Below, piece after piece: positions 6,905 through 16,147 of a DNA stretch of 64,000 bases. The position numbers were made by a program, and so were the translations under genes. The stretch is from Roseiarcus sp963809245 (lineage in GTDB: Bacteria; Pseudomonadota; Alphaproteobacteria; Rhizobiales; Beijerinckiaceae). The stretch covers positions 434,001 through 498,000 of the forward strand of contig CAWEIU010000011.1 in assembly GCA_963809245.1 (NCBI GenBank), read 5' to 3'. The notes beneath the pieces were generated by a model that had not been told where the DNA came from, made no database searches, and saw nothing but the letters and a program-made list of their open reading frames with translations. Within the stretch, counting starts at the first letter, position 1. Each line of letters begins with the position of its first letter.

Positions 6905-9151
6905 TTAGACGCCAACCGCCGCCTTGAGCTTGGCGGCGGTCAAGGGCAGATCGCGCAAGCGTTGTCCTGTCGCATCGGCGATGGCGTTGGCGATCGCGGC
7001 GGCGGCGGGCCCCTGTCCAGCCTCGCCGGCGCCCAGGAATGGCGACCCCGGGCGATCGATGATGTGGACCTCGACGCTGTCCGGCACGCTATGGAAGCGC
7101 AGAATTGGATATGTCGCCCAATCCACTGATGTGATGCGAGTCTCATCGAAGGTGACGCTCTCATAGAGCGTCCAGCTCGACGACTGCAGGATCGCGCCCT
7201 CGATCTGGTTGCGCACGCCGTCGGGATTGACGACCTGCCCTGCATCGACGGCCGAGACCGCGCGCTTCACCCGGATGCGGCCGGTCTCGCGCTCGGTTTC
7301 GATCTCCATGGCGATGGCGCAATAGGCGGCAAGGTTCTTGTAGCGTGCAAAGGCGAAGCCATAGCCGAGCCCGTTCTCCGGCTTGCTGCGCTTATCCCAG
7401 CCGAAGCGCTCGGCGGCGAGTTGAACGACATCCCGGGCGCGGGCGTCTTCGAGATGCTTAAGGCGGAACTCGACCGGATCCACCTTTGCGGCGACCGCCA
7501 GCTCGTCCATGAAGCTCTCGATTGTGAAGACATTCATATAGGCGCCGAGCGAGCGCATCGCCGAGACACGCAGAGGCATGTCCGGCAAGAAATGATGCAT
7601 CACCTCCGCATTCGGGAAGACGTAGAGCGGGATGGCGTTGCGATCGCCGCCGCCTTCGGGCAGCGGCAAAGGCTGCGGCGCCGGTGCCGGAAATGGGTTG
7701 GCTACATGCTGGGCCGGAAGCAGGGAGCCCGCCGAGCCCGGCCGCATCGAATGTGTGTTGCTCCATACGTCGTAGCGCCAGTCTGCGATCTTGCCCATCG
7801 CGTCGAGCCCGGCCGAGACCTTCGTCACCATAGCCGGCCCAAAAGGCTCCCATGCATGTTCCTGCTCGCGCATCCATTGCAGGCGGATGGGCGCACCGGG
7901 CATGGCCGCGGCGACCAGAGCCGCGTCCCCGGCCGCGTCGTCGGCGCCGTTATGGCCGTAGCAGCCCGAGCCTTCCACATGGATGCAGCGCACCTTGTCC
8001 GGCGGCAGCCGCAGCATCTCGGCGATCGCGGCGCGGTCTGGATAGACGCCCTGGGTGTGGGTCCAGACGGAAACGACGCCGTCCACGAATTGCGCCACCG
8101 CGCAGGACGGCCCGATCGAGCCATGCGACTGATAGGGACGCGAATAGCTCGCCTCCAGGGTTCTTACCGCGGGCCTCGCAGCCTGATGGTTGTCGAGGAT
8201 TTTCAGGTCCCGCGAGGGGAGAGCGACGATGACGTCGGCGAGGTTGCCATGGATCGGCAGCTTCGCCGTCTCGTCCCATTCCGCCGAGGCTGCCAGCATG
8301 CGCATGGCCTTAATCGCCTGGAACTCCCGCGTCGCCGCCACGGCGAGGAAATTGCCGTCGCGGATCACCTTGACGACGCCCGGCGCCTTGGCCACCCCGT
8401 CGATGTCCGCGGACCTGAGTTGCGCGCCATAGCTCGGCGGGCGCACGACGCGGGCATGCAACATGCCGGGCAGCTTCATGTCCTGCACATAGGCCGCGCC
8501 GCCCGTGACCTTGGCAGGGATGTCGACCCGATGCATGGGCGTGTTCATGACCTTGAACGTCGCTGGGTCGCGCAGCTTCGAGACGGGCTGCGCGCGCACG
8601 TGCTGGATGGTTTCATCGACGAGAGCCCCGTAAGCGAGACTGCGCCCATCCGGCGCCATCACGACCCCGTTCTCGGCTTTGAGCTCGTCCGCCGGCAGGT
8701 TCAATCGGCGCGCGGCCTCGGCGATCAGCAATTCGCGCATTTGCGCCGCGGCGTCGCGGATGGCGACGCCGCTGTCCTGCATCGAATGGCTGCCGGCGGT
8801 GTAGCCCTCATTCGGCGTGCGGCTGGTGTCCGCAGTAACAATCGCCAACCTCTCCACGGGAAGGCCGAGTTCCTCCGCGGCGACTTGCAGCAGCGCGGTC
8901 TTGATGCCTTGGCCCAGCTCGGCCTTGCCGGTGAATACGGTAACGGCCTCGTTCGGCTCGAGGCGGATCCAGGAATCGAGATAAGGATCGACGGCGAGAC
9001 TGCCAGGCAGCTTCGGCGTGGCGGCGCCGGTCGGCGTCTCCCCCGCTTGCTGCGCGAACCCCACGCGCACAGGGAGAGAGAAGCTGACGACGAGCGAGCC
9101 CGCGCCCTTGATGAGCGAGCGGCGCGAGATTGGAAAGAGAGACGCGCTCAT
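6905..9151 (-). CDS. Molybdopterin-binding subunit of a xanthine-oxidase-family dehydrogenase (IorB/aldehyde dehydrogenase type)
   Basis: Large Mo-cofactor subunit, 748 residues, of an isoquinoline-1-oxidoreductase/aldehyde-dehydrogenase-type enzyme that hydroxylates an aldehyde or N-heterocycle. A Tat signal is visible: 'SRRSLIKGAGSLVVSFSLP' (about 8-26). Mo-binding and active-site segments include 'GKAELGQGIKTALLQVAAEE', 'GSHSMQDSGVAIRDAA', 'GGAAYVQDMKLPGMLHARVV' and the C-terminal 'GAGEAGQGPAAAAIANAI', whose Glu is the general base of the family. The start ATG 9151 overlaps the TGA of the 2Fe-2S gene by one base (TGATG), so the two are translationally coupled; a longer frame to 9346 only reads through that gene. 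It is the last gene of a three-gene unit with a cytochrome c, implying transfer of electrons to the respiratory chain in the periplasm. Substrate unknown. Confidence 0.88.
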   Translation of the reverse strand: MSASLFPISRRSLIKGAGSLVVSFSLPVRVGFAQQAGETPTGAATPKLPGSLAVDPYLDSWIRLEPNEAVTVFTGKAELGQGIKTALLQVAAEELGLPVERLAIVTADTSRTPNEGYTAGSHSMQDSGVAIRDAAAQMRELLIAEAARRLNLPADELKAENGVVMAPDGRSLAYGALVDETIQHVRAQPVSKLRDPATFKVMNTPMHRVDIPAKVTGGAAYVQDMKLPGMLHARVVRPPSYGAQLRSADIDGVAKAPGVVKVIRDGNFLAVAATREFQAIKAMRMLAASAEWDETAKLPIHGNLADVIVALPSRDLKILDNHQAARPAVRTLEASYSRPYQSHGSIGPSCAVAQFVDGVVSVWTHTQGVYPDRAAIAEMLRLPPDKVRCIHVEGSGCYGHNGADDAAGDAALVAAAMPGAPIRLQWMREQEHAWEPFGPAMVTKVSAGLDAMGKIADWRYDVWSNTHSMRPGSAGSLLPAQHVANPFPAPAPQPLPLPEGGGDRNAIPLYVFPNAEVMHHFLPDMPLRVSAMRSLGAYMNVFTIESFMDELAVAAKVDPVEFRLKHLEDARARDVVQLAAERFGWDKRSKPENGLGYGFAFARYKNLAAYCAIAMEIETERETGRIRVKRAVSAVDAGQVVNPDGVRNQIEGAILQSSSWTLYESVTFDETRITSVDWATYPILRFHSVPDSVEVHIIDRPGSPFLGAGEAGQGPAAAAIANAIADATGQRLRDLPLTAAKLKAAVGV

Positions 9152-9633
9152 CAGATCGCCCCCTTCGCGGCGGCGGCCTGCATCAACTCGGCCGCGCGAT
9201 GCACGGCTTTCAGGATGCGCATATGCGTGCCGCAGCGGCAAAGATGCGGCTCGAGCGCGCGCCTGATCTCGCCATCGGACGCCTTGACATTCTTCTGCAG
9301 CAGCGCGTGGGCGCGCATCATCATGCCGGCGATGCAGTAGCCGCATTGAGCGGCCTGTTCCTCGATGAAGGCTTGTTGGATCGGCGCCGGCTTTTCGATG
9401 GCGCCCAGCCCCTCGAGCGTCGTCACCTTACGACCTTCGAGCAGCAGGATCGGCGTGACGCATGAAAAGACCGCCTCGCCGTCGACCATCACCGTGCAGG
9501 CGCCGCATTGGCCGAGGCCGCAGCCATATTTGGCGGCGTTGAGCTCGAGATGATCGCGTAGCACATAGAGCAGCGGCGTATCGGGATCGGCGTCGACGCT
9601 GTGGGGTCGGCCGTTGACGGTGAGTTCGACCAT
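9151..9633 (-). CDS. 2Fe-2S subunit of the molybdenum hydroxylase (IorA type)
   Basis: Small iron-sulfur subunit of 160 residues carrying two [2Fe-2S] clusters. The plant-ferredoxin-type cluster ligands are in 'KYGCGLGQCGACTVMVDG' with a further Cys in 'FSCVTP'. The C-terminal cluster uses 'QCGYCIAGM' and 'HLCRCGTH', the usual CxxC...CxC pattern. It relays electrons from the Mo site in the partner subunit to the adjacent cytochrome c. It has no signal of its own and probably hitchhikes through Tat with the large subunit. It starts 9 bases after the cytochrome stop and overlaps the large-subunit start by one base. Confidence 0.92.
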   Translation of the reverse strand: MVELTVNGRPHSVDADPDTPLLYVLRDHLELNAAKYGCGLGQCGACTVMVDGEAVFSCVTPILLLEGRKVTTLEGLGAIEKPAPIQQAFIEEQAAQCGYCIAGMMMRAHALLQKNVKASDGEIRRALEPHLCRCGTHMRILKAVHRAAELMQAAAAKGAI

Positions 9634-9642
9634 GGCTCGTTC

Positions 9643-11022
9643 TCAGTGGCTCGTGACTGACATTTGGCTTGCGTCCGAGGAAAGGTTCGCGGCGGCTTGG
9701 CCGTCGCGCGCTTCCCGGAGCTGCGTGGGGAGATCGCTCCAGGCCGGCTTGGCGCTGAACCTCGATCGCAGATAGGAGGTCAGCGCGGCGATTTGTGCAT
9801 CCGTGAGGATCGCCCCGAAGCCCGGCATAATCGGCGCCCTGACGCCGTCGGCGGCCGGCAAGCCAGCCAGCAGGATATTGAGGAGGTTGCGCGGGTTCTC
9901 GGCGTTGATCACCGTCGAGAGCGCGAGGTTGACGCCGCCATAGGGCACGGGACGGCCGCTCTCATGGCAAGATGCGCAGGCGCCCGCATAGATCGCTGCG
10001 CCCACGCCGCCTGCCGCTTGCGGCGGCGCGGCCTGACTGCCGGCCGATTGCGGCTTGCCGCCCAGGCCGGAGGGTTTGGCGCCCGCCGCGAGTCGCTCGC
10101 CCTGCTGGCGCCGCTGCTGCGCCGGCTCCCCCATGAGGGAAGCGACATACACCGCGATCGCCCTCACATCGGCGTCGGGGACCGAGGCGAGATTGTCCGC
10201 GACTGGCTCCATGGGGCCGCGCGCCACGCCGTGCAGACCATGCCAGCCCTGGCGCAGATAGGCGTAAAGCGCATCGACATCCCAAGGGATCGGCGCAGGC
10301 GAGGAGGCGTTGATGGGGACGGCGCGCCAGCCCTCCGCTTCGCCGCCCGCGAAGGCTTCGTTTCTCTTCTCCGCGCCGAACATGTTGCGTGGCGTATGGC
10401 AAGCGCCGCAATGGCCGACGCCCTCGACGAGATAGGCGCCCCTGTTCCAAAGATCGTCATGTGCGGGATCGGGCTTGAACGCTCCCCGCCGCAGGAAGAG
10501 CAGGTTCCAGCCTGCGAGCACTGGCCGCTGGTTCAAAGGGAAAGGCAGCTCGTTTTGCGGCGCCGTGGCGTGCGCGGGCTTGCGGGTCATGAGGAATGCG
10601 TAGAGCGCCTCGTCGTCCGCGTCCGACGCCAAAGTGAAATGGTCGTAGGGGAAGGCTGGATAGAGATAGCGACCCTCGCGATCGACGCCCTCGCGCATCG
10701 CCCGTCGGAAGGCCTCTTCCGACCAGCGGCCGATGCCGGTCTCGGGATCGGGCGTGATGTTGGTCGAATAGATCGCGCCGAATGGCGTCGGCAGCGGCAG
10801 TCCGCCAGCGAAGGCCTGGCCATCCGGCGCCGTGTGGCAGGTGTTGCAGTCGCCCAGAGCAGCGAGATTGGCGCCCTTTCCGACCTGCTCGGGATCAAAG
10901 CGGGCCCGTCGGCTCGGATCGATTGGCGCGATCTCCGGCTTCCAGACGAAGGCCACGGCTACGGCGCCGAGTGCGACTGAGGCTGCGACTACACTTGCCG
11001 CGATCGCCGTCGAACGTTTCAT
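9643..11022 (-). CDS. Triheme c-type cytochrome, electron acceptor of the molybdenum hydroxylase
   Basis: Membrane-anchored or periplasmic cytochrome of 459 residues with three haem sites: 'CNTCH' (about 57), 'CGACH' (about 206) and 'CASCH' (about 350). Met-containing segments after each can supply the sixth ligand. The N-terminus has an uncleaved-type hydrophobic helix ('IAASVVAASVALGAVAVAFV'). The architecture matches the cytochrome subunit of alcohol/gluconate dehydrogenases and of IorAB-type aldehyde oxidases. A Pro/Gln/Gly-rich linker (about 300-340) separates haem domains 2 and 3. ATG 11022 is preferred, with GGGGA 11 bases upstream; ATG 11040 in frame has no ribosome site. It is the first gene of the unit and so likely sets its expression. 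Confidence 0.88.
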   Translation of the reverse strand: MKRSTAIAASVVAASVALGAVAVAFVWKPEIAPIDPSRRARFDPEQVGKGANLAALGDCNTCHTAPDGQAFAGGLPLPTPFGAIYSTNITPDPETGIGRWSEEAFRRAMREGVDREGRYLYPAFPYDHFTLASDADDEALYAFLMTRKPAHATAPQNELPFPLNQRPVLAGWNLLFLRRGAFKPDPAHDDLWNRGAYLVEGVGHCGACHTPRNMFGAEKRNEAFAGGEAEGWRAVPINASSPAPIPWDVDALYAYLRQGWHGLHGVARGPMEPVADNLASVPDADVRAIAVYVASLMGEPAQQRRQQGERLAAGAKPSGLGGKPQSAGSQAAPPQAAGGVGAAIYAGACASCHESGRPVPYGGVNLALSTVINAENPRNLLNILLAGLPAADGVRAPIMPGFGAILTDAQIAALTSYLRSRFSAKPAWSDLPTQLREARDGQAAANLSSDASQMSVTSH

Positions 11023-11122
11023 AGGGCCATATGTCCCCACTATTCAGCTTACGTACACGCCGCCCACAGGCCGCCAAGCGCCGGGTCTGCCTCGTGTCAA
11101 CCTAATGATCGCCGACGTCTGT

Positions 11123-13120
11123 TCAGCGCTTCATGATGTCCCGGATTCTCCCTGCGAGGGCGTCCATCGTCACCGGTTTAGCGATGATCTCCATGCCTGA
11201 TGCGAGAAAGGAGCTGCTGGCGGCGTTTTCGGCGTAGCCGGTCATAAAGAGGACCCTGAGCGCCGGCCGCTTTTCCAGGGCGGCGTCCGCCAGTTGTCGC
11301 CCATTGAGGCCGGGCAACCCGATGTCCGTAACGAGGAGATCGATCCTCTGCGAGGACAGAAGAAGCCGAAGCGCACTCGGCCCATCGACGGCCTCGAGGG
11401 TCCGATAGCCCAGGTCGTTCAGGACATCGATGATGAGGAGGCGAACGATAGCTTCGTCCTCCACGACGAGGACGACCTCGTTTGTCCCTCCTTCTTGATC
11501 ATGAGAGGTCCGGTCGACCGCGACAGCGGTTTCTTTTTGGCCGTAGTACCGCGGCAGAAGCAGCCGGACTGTCGTTCCCTTGCTAACCTCGCTCTCGATG
11601 CGGATCGATCCGTCGGATTGGCGCACGAAGCCATAGATCGTCGACAGGCCGAGTCCCGTTCCCTGTCCGATCGGCTTGGTCGTATAGAAGGGGTCGAATG
11701 CCCGCGCCTTGACGTCGGGGGGCATGCCGACGCCGGTGTCCATGACTCGCAGCGACACGTACTCGCCAGCCGGAAGCTCCCACGGCTTGCCCTCCTCGGC
11801 GCCGAGCGTGGTGTTCGAGGTCTCGATGATCAGCTTTCCACCGTCGGGCAGCGCGTCCCGGGCATTGATCGACAGATTGAGCAGGGCGTTTTCGAGCTGA
11901 TGCCCGTCGCAGCGAACGAGCCAGAGGTCGCGGCCGCGAACGACATCCATGGCAATGGATTCGCCGATCGAGCGGCGCAGCAATTCCTCGACCGAGGCGA
12001 TCAACTCGTTCATGTCGACGGGCCGCGGGTCGACCGGCTGGCGACGCGAAAACGCGAGCAGACGGTGCGTCAGCGCCGCTGCGCGCTTGGCGGACGCCAT
12101 CGCGCCATCGAGAAAACGGTCGACGTCGCCGAGGCGTCCTCCGGCGATACGCCTCTGGATTAGGTCCAAGGCGCCGATGACGCCTTGCAAGAGATTGTTG
12201 AAGTCGTGCGCGATCCCACCGGTCAATTGGCCGATCGCTTCCATTTTGGCGCTTTGTCGAAGCGCTTCTTCCGCCTGCATGAGCTGGGACGTTCGCTCGG
12301 CGACGCGTTGCTCCAATGTCGCGTTCGCTTCGGCGAGCGATTCCGCCGCGATCCTGCGCTCCTCCTCCGCAGCATGACGCTCGTTCACATCGCGAAGAAT
12401 GACGGTGACGAAGTTCCGCTTGTCGCTTTGCCAGCGCGACAACGATAATTCCAGGTGGCTGGGCGAGCCGTCCTTGCGCCGGCCAATCAGTTGGACGGGC
12501 TGCCGAACCGGGCGATTGTTCAGGACGGCGCAACGCGTGCGCGTCCATGCGTCCTCACCGGGAAAGAGAATGTCGATATTTCTTCCCAGGAGTTCGCCTT
12601 CCGCGTAGCCGAACTGACGACGCGCGGCGGGATTGGCGTGCTGTATGACGCCTTTCGCGTCGAAGGTCACAATCAGATCGGCGGCGCTGTCGACCACGGC
12701 GTCGTAGCGCGCGTTCTGCCGCTCCCGCAAAACCTTCTCGCGCCCCGCCGCAACCGTAACGTCGATAACTTGGATGAGGCACGATCTCGATTTGCGGCCG
12801 AGCGCGCTCACTGTGACGTCGTGAACCAGCGTACGGCCGGCGCGCGTCCTCAGCGGAAAGACCCTGGTGTGAAGCGAGTGCGTCAGGAGACTCGAGACCC
12901 CCGACTCCAGCGCCGCGCCGATCGCGTAGCGCAATCGCTCGGGCTCGCCGTCCGGAAAGACGTCGTCCAGCTTTCGTCCCAGCGCAACGTCGGCGCGCAA
13001 GCCGCACATGGCGGAGAACGCGGAGTTCCAGTGAACGACGCGCTGGTCGGCGTCCAGGAGGATCAATCCCGTATCGATCGCCTCGAAGACGGCTCTCAGA
13101 TCAGCTTCCCCGTCCTTCAT
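11123..13120 (-). CDS. PAS-PAS hybrid histidine kinase with C-terminal receiver
   Basis: Soluble hybrid sensor kinase of 665 residues. PAS domains lie at about 8-120 ('VFEAIDTGLILLDADQRVVH') and 150-265. A short coiled coil leads to HisKA with the phospho-accepting His in 'GGIAHDFNNLLQ' (about 305). HATPase motifs are 'LLNLSINARDALP', 'DTGVGMPP' and 'GQGTGLGLSTIYG'. The C-terminal receiver (about 545-660) has its Asp in 'LLVTDIGLPGLNG' (about 598). No membrane segment is seen, so it senses something cytosolic, possibly redox or light through PAS. Its ATG overlaps the cheC stop by four bases (ATGA), placing it as the last gene of the chemosensory operon and suggesting that it works with the CheY proteins or CheC. 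Confidence 0.88.
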   Translation of the reverse strand: MKDGEADLRAVFEAIDTGLILLDADQRVVHWNSAFSAMCGLRADVALGRKLDDVFPDGEPERLRYAIGAALESGVSSLLTHSLHTRVFPLRTRAGRTLVHDVTVSALGRKSRSCLIQVIDVTVAAGREKVLRERQNARYDAVVDSAADLIVTFDAKGVIQHANPAARRQFGYAEGELLGRNIDILFPGEDAWTRTRCAVLNNRPVRQPVQLIGRRKDGSPSHLELSLSRWQSDKRNFVTVILRDVNERHAAEEERRIAAESLAEANATLEQRVAERTSQLMQAEEALRQSAKMEAIGQLTGGIAHDFNNLLQGVIGALDLIQRRIAGGRLGDVDRFLDGAMASAKRAAALTHRLLAFSRRQPVDPRPVDMNELIASVEELLRRSIGESIAMDVVRGRDLWLVRCDGHQLENALLNLSINARDALPDGGKLIIETSNTTLGAEEGKPWELPAGEYVSLRVMDTGVGMPPDVKARAFDPFYTTKPIGQGTGLGLSTIYGFVRQSDGSIRIESEVSKGTTVRLLLPRYYGQKETAVAVDRTSHDQEGGTNEVVLVVEDEAIVRLLIIDVLNDLGYRTLEAVDGPSALRLLLSSQRIDLLVTDIGLPGLNGRQLADAALEKRPALRVLFMTGYAENAASSSFLASGMEIIAKPVTMDALAGRIRDIMKR

Positions 13121-13767
13121 TGGCCTTCCAAGCCGCTATGGCCCGCCGTCCGCTGAATGTATTCAGCAATCAGTTGTTTGAGAGTCGCCAGCGACGGCAG
13201 GTCCATGAACAGGGCGATGTAGCCTTGGATGTCCTTTTCGCGCACGGCGAAGTTGATATAGACGAACAGCACCGCGCCGCCGGCCTCGGGAGGCGGCGGA
13301 AGCGAAAACAGCTCTTCGCTGTCGCCATGCAGGATTTCCGGCAAGGATATCTTGAGCGTTCGCTGGAGCTGATTGGCGATCGTCGACAGGCAACCATTGA
13401 GAATGATGTTGCCCGTCTCCGCCAAGGCCTCCTGTTCGAGATCGATGATGTCTTCGAGGGACAGGTCGCTGCTCGTCACCGCCCGGACGAGTTCGAGACT
13501 CTTCGTTTCCGGAAAGATCAGCAGGACCCGCCCGGTCATGTCGCCTTCGAAGACCTGATGCACCGCGACGAGCTTGTTGAGTTCGGCGCCGCGCAAAATT
13601 TCTACCGCGCGCCAACGCTCCACCAGGAGGACGCTGGGGACCGAGAGGATGATCTGCCGACCCACCATTTCCCGGAGACTAACGGCAGCTCTGCTGACGC
13701 CGAGATTGACGAGTTCGGTGAAGGCGTCCAGTTCGAGCTCGTCGAGCGAGGCGTCGTGGTTGGACAC
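13117..13767 (-). CDS. cheC: CheC-family CheY-P phosphatase
   Basis: CheC/CheX/FliY-type protein of 216 residues. Two phosphatase-type helices are visible: 'LDAFTELVNLGVSRAAVSL' (about 14-32) and 'EQEALAETGNIILNGCLS' (about 110-127), each with the Glu...Asn pair that attacks CheY-phosphate. 'GDMTGRVLLIFP' and 'PSLATLKQLIAEYI' fit the fold. The start is the GTG at 13767, preceded by AAAGGAG at seven bases. A second GTG at 13773 overlaps the cheY stop as GTGA but is too close to the ribosome site. CheD, the usual CheC partner, is absent from this window. It sits directly after a CheY, its probable substrate. Confidence 0.82.
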   Translation of the reverse strand: MSNHDASLDELELDAFTELVNLGVSRAAVSLREMVGRQIILSVPSVLLVERWRAVEILRGAELNKLVAVHQVFEGDMTGRVLLIFPETKSLELVRAVTSSDLSLEDIIDLEQEALAETGNIILNGCLSTIANQLQRTLKISLPEILHGDSEELFSLPPPPEAGGAVLFVYINFAVREKDIQGYIALFMDLPSLATLKQLIAEYIQRTAGHSGLEGQ

Positions 13768-13769
13768 GC

Positions 13770-14141
13770 TCACGCTCCTTTCAGTTTTTGTTCGGCGCTC
13801 GCGAAAAAGCCCTCCAACGCCTCGTTCGTGATGGGCTTGGGCAAAAACGTGGCGCCGAGCGCGTGCGCCCTGTCCACAATCTCCTGCTGGTAATTGGCCG
13901 AAATGATCGCCATCGGCATTCCCGGACGGAGCGCGCTGGACGCCGTCGCGAGGATGAACCCGTCGTCTCCTGGCATATTGAAATCGAATATCGCAAGGTC
14001 CGGCTGCTCGTTCCTGACCTGCGCGAGCGCCTCCTCGGCGTTCGCCGCCTCGATACGGATCCAGCCGGGACGGACCTTGTTCAACGCCTTCGCCATGGCC
14101 ATGCGCGCCAGTTTGCTGTCGTCGACCAAAAGCACCTTCAT
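13770..14141 (-). CDS. CheY-like single-domain response regulator
   Basis: Receiver domain alone, 123 residues. It has acidic-pocket residues 'VDDSK' (7-11), phosphorylated Asp in 'LAIFDFNMPGDDG' (Asp53), and the conserved Ser and Lys in 'AIISANYQ' and 'LPKPI'. GGGGGAG precedes the ATG by about 10 bases. A 122-base gap separates it from cheA upstream, so it may head a sub-operon with cheC and the hybrid kinase. It is likely phosphorylated by the adjacent CheA or hybrid kinase and dephosphorylated by the neighbouring CheC. Confidence 0.88.
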   Translation of the reverse strand: MKVLLVDDSKLARMAMAKALNKVRPGWIRIEAANAEEALAQVRNEQPDLAIFDFNMPGDDGFILATASSALRPGMPMAIISANYQQEIVDRAHALGATFLPKPITNEALEGFFASAEQKLKGA

Positions 14142-14263
14142 ACGTTTTCACACTCCCCCGGCTGATAATGCTTCGGTCGACCCGAAAGTTCCCTGACCGC
14201 CATAGGCCGGCTCGGAAATTCGGCCGACCTTACTGTATTGCCGGGGGCGCCGAACAGCCCTCG

Positions 14264-16147
14264 TCAACCGAGCAACTCCTGAAGGTCTAGGACGAGCAGC
14301 ACGCGTCCGTCGCCCGTCAGCGTCGCGCCGGCGACGCCCCCGACCCCCGCCAAAAGCCCATCGAGCGGCTTGAGGATCACTTCCATGCGCTCTCCGAGAC
14401 GATCGACCTCGACAGCCCCGATCTGACCGGCGATCGATGCGACAACGACCAGGGCGTCTGAATCCTCGGCTCGCTCGCGGGCGGCGCCCAGGCTTTGCCC
14501 AAGGTCGATCAGCGGGATCGTACGATCTCGCAATACGAAGGCGCCGCCGGTTCCAATGAGATGAATGCGTTCGCGGGGGAGACGCAGGGTTTCGACGACG
14601 CTGTCGAGCGGTATTCCGAATGTCTGGCCTCCCGCCTCCACGGTCATGACGCTTGTGACCATCAGGCTGTATGGCAGGGTCAGCCTGAACCTGCTGCCGC
14701 GGCCCGGTTCGCTCTCCACGCTCACCCGGCCGCCGATCCGTTCGACGGTGGCGCGAGCCGCATCCATGCCGACGCCCCGCCCCGAGAGATCGGACACCGC
14801 GTTCTTGGTCGAAAAGCCGGGCATGAAGATCAGATCGAGAATCTCCGCGTCGCTCGCGCCAGAGAGTGCGGCGCTGTTCATGACGTTGCGCTCCGCCGCG
14901 ACGCGGCGAACCTGCGCGACGTCGACGCCCCTGCCGTCGTCGTCGACCTCGACGAGGACGTGCGGTCCCTGGCGATGCGCGCGCAACCCGATGGTCGCGA
15001 TCGCAGGCTTCCCGGCGGCCGCGCGCTCGGGCGCCGATTCGACGCCATGATCCATGGCGTTGCGCACGATGTGGAGCAGCGGTTCAAACAGCATATCTAC
15101 GATCATTCGGTCCGCCTCGGTGTCGTCGCCCTCGAGCACGAGGACCGCCGGTTTTGCGAGGTCGATGGCCAGCTCCCGCACGACCCGCTGGAACCGCTCG
15201 AAAACGCTGCGAAGCGGGATGACGCGCAGGTTCAACGCCGTCTCTTGTAGACGCGCGAGCAGACGTTCGAGCCTGGCGCGCTCGGCCTTCAGGACGGGCG
15301 CGAGCGCGTTGCGGGTCTCGTCAGCCGATCTCGAGACGTGCGCGATCGCGTTCTTCGCAACGATCAGTTCGCCGGTCAGCGCGACCAGCGCGTTCACGCG
15401 CTCGGCGTCGACGCGAAATGAGCGCGGCGCCGCGCCGGGCCGCGCAGCGGCCGGGACGATCGGGGCGATCGCCTGATGCGTTTCCAGCGCTCCCGCGATG
15501 GTCTCGATCAAGGCTCCGGCGTCGCCGTCGGCCAGGAAGGAAGCGACCGCGCGGTCGGCGCTCCGGGCTTCGGCGCTCCGCGAGAGATGGCGCAGGACAT
15601 TGCCGGCGACCCGGCCCGCCGCAGCGACTCTTCCGGTCCGTCCGGCGGGATCGCCATCCGCGATCACGAGAAGCTGCTCTTCCAGCAGGCGACGCGCCGT
15701 CGCTGTGAGATCGACGCTCGCGGGCACGGATGGCGCGTCCGCCGCCGGGACGATTTGCGCCGGCGTCGGGTCGTGCTCGGCGAACCGGGCGATCGCCGCG
15801 TCCGCGGCGGCGGCGGGCGCTTTCGGCAATTCACCCGAGGCCTGGATCTCGTCCAGCCACTGCACCACCTGATCGACCACGTTCAGGCAATCGCCGATGA
15901 GGGCCGGCGACGCCGAGGCCTCTCCCCTGCGCACCTCGGACAGAGCCTCTTCCGCCCGGTGGACGGTGCGGGACATCGCCGAGAAGTCGACAATGCCGGC
16001 GCAGCCCTTCAACGTGTGAAAAGCGCGGAATGCGCTGTCAATTTTCCGCTTTTCCTCCGGAGCGGCCTCGAGCGCGAGCAATTCTCTCGTCGCCTGGTCG
16101 ACGAGCTCGCGCGATTCCACCAGAAACTGTCCGAGGAATTCGTTCAT
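14264..16147 (-). CDS. cheA: Chemotaxis histidine kinase CheA
   Basis: CheA of 627 residues. The P1 Hpt domain carries the phospho-His in 'FHTLKGCAGIVDF' (His44). There follows a poorly conserved linker (about 120-250), the dimerisation/P3 region with 'RVNALVALTGELIVAKNAI', and the P4 ATPase with 'LLHIVRNAMDHGVES', 'DDGRGVD', 'FMPGFST' and 'SGRGVGMD'. The P5 CheW-like domain occupies the end (about 495-627). There is no C-terminal receiver. ATG 16147 overlaps the stop of the upstream cheY by four bases (ATGA); a longer frame to 16177 only overlaps that gene. CheA autophosphorylates under receptor control and passes phosphate to CheY and CheB. Confidence 0.93.
   Translation of the reverse strand: MNEFLGQFLVESRELVDQATRELLALEAAPEEKRKIDSAFRAFHTLKGCAGIVDFSAMSRTVHRAEEALSEVRRGEASASPALIGDCLNVVDQVVQWLDEIQASGELPKAPAAAADAAIARFAEHDPTPAQIVPAADAPSVPASVDLTATARRLLEEQLLVIADGDPAGRTGRVAAAGRVAGNVLRHLSRSAEARSADRAVASFLADGDAGALIETIAGALETHQAIAPIVPAAARPGAAPRSFRVDAERVNALVALTGELIVAKNAIAHVSRSADETRNALAPVLKAERARLERLLARLQETALNLRVIPLRSVFERFQRVVRELAIDLAKPAVLVLEGDDTEADRMIVDMLFEPLLHIVRNAMDHGVESAPERAAAGKPAIATIGLRAHRQGPHVLVEVDDDGRGVDVAQVRRVAAERNVMNSAALSGASDAEILDLIFMPGFSTKNAVSDLSGRGVGMDAARATVERIGGRVSVESEPGRGSRFRLTLPYSLMVTSVMTVEAGGQTFGIPLDSVVETLRLPRERIHLIGTGGAFVLRDRTIPLIDLGQSLGAARERAEDSDALVVVASIAGQIGAVEVDRLGERMEVILKPLDGLLAGVGGVAGATLTGDGRVLLVLDLQELLG

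Noticed and set aside
7421..9340. 639-codon plus-strand frame opposite the molybdopterin subunit
   Set aside because: Antisense shadow rich in His/Arg/Asp with no motif; the minus-strand enzyme is unambiguous.
9664..10980. 438-codon plus-strand frame opposite the cytochrome c
   Set aside because: No motif, and it opposes a gene with three CxxCH haem sites.
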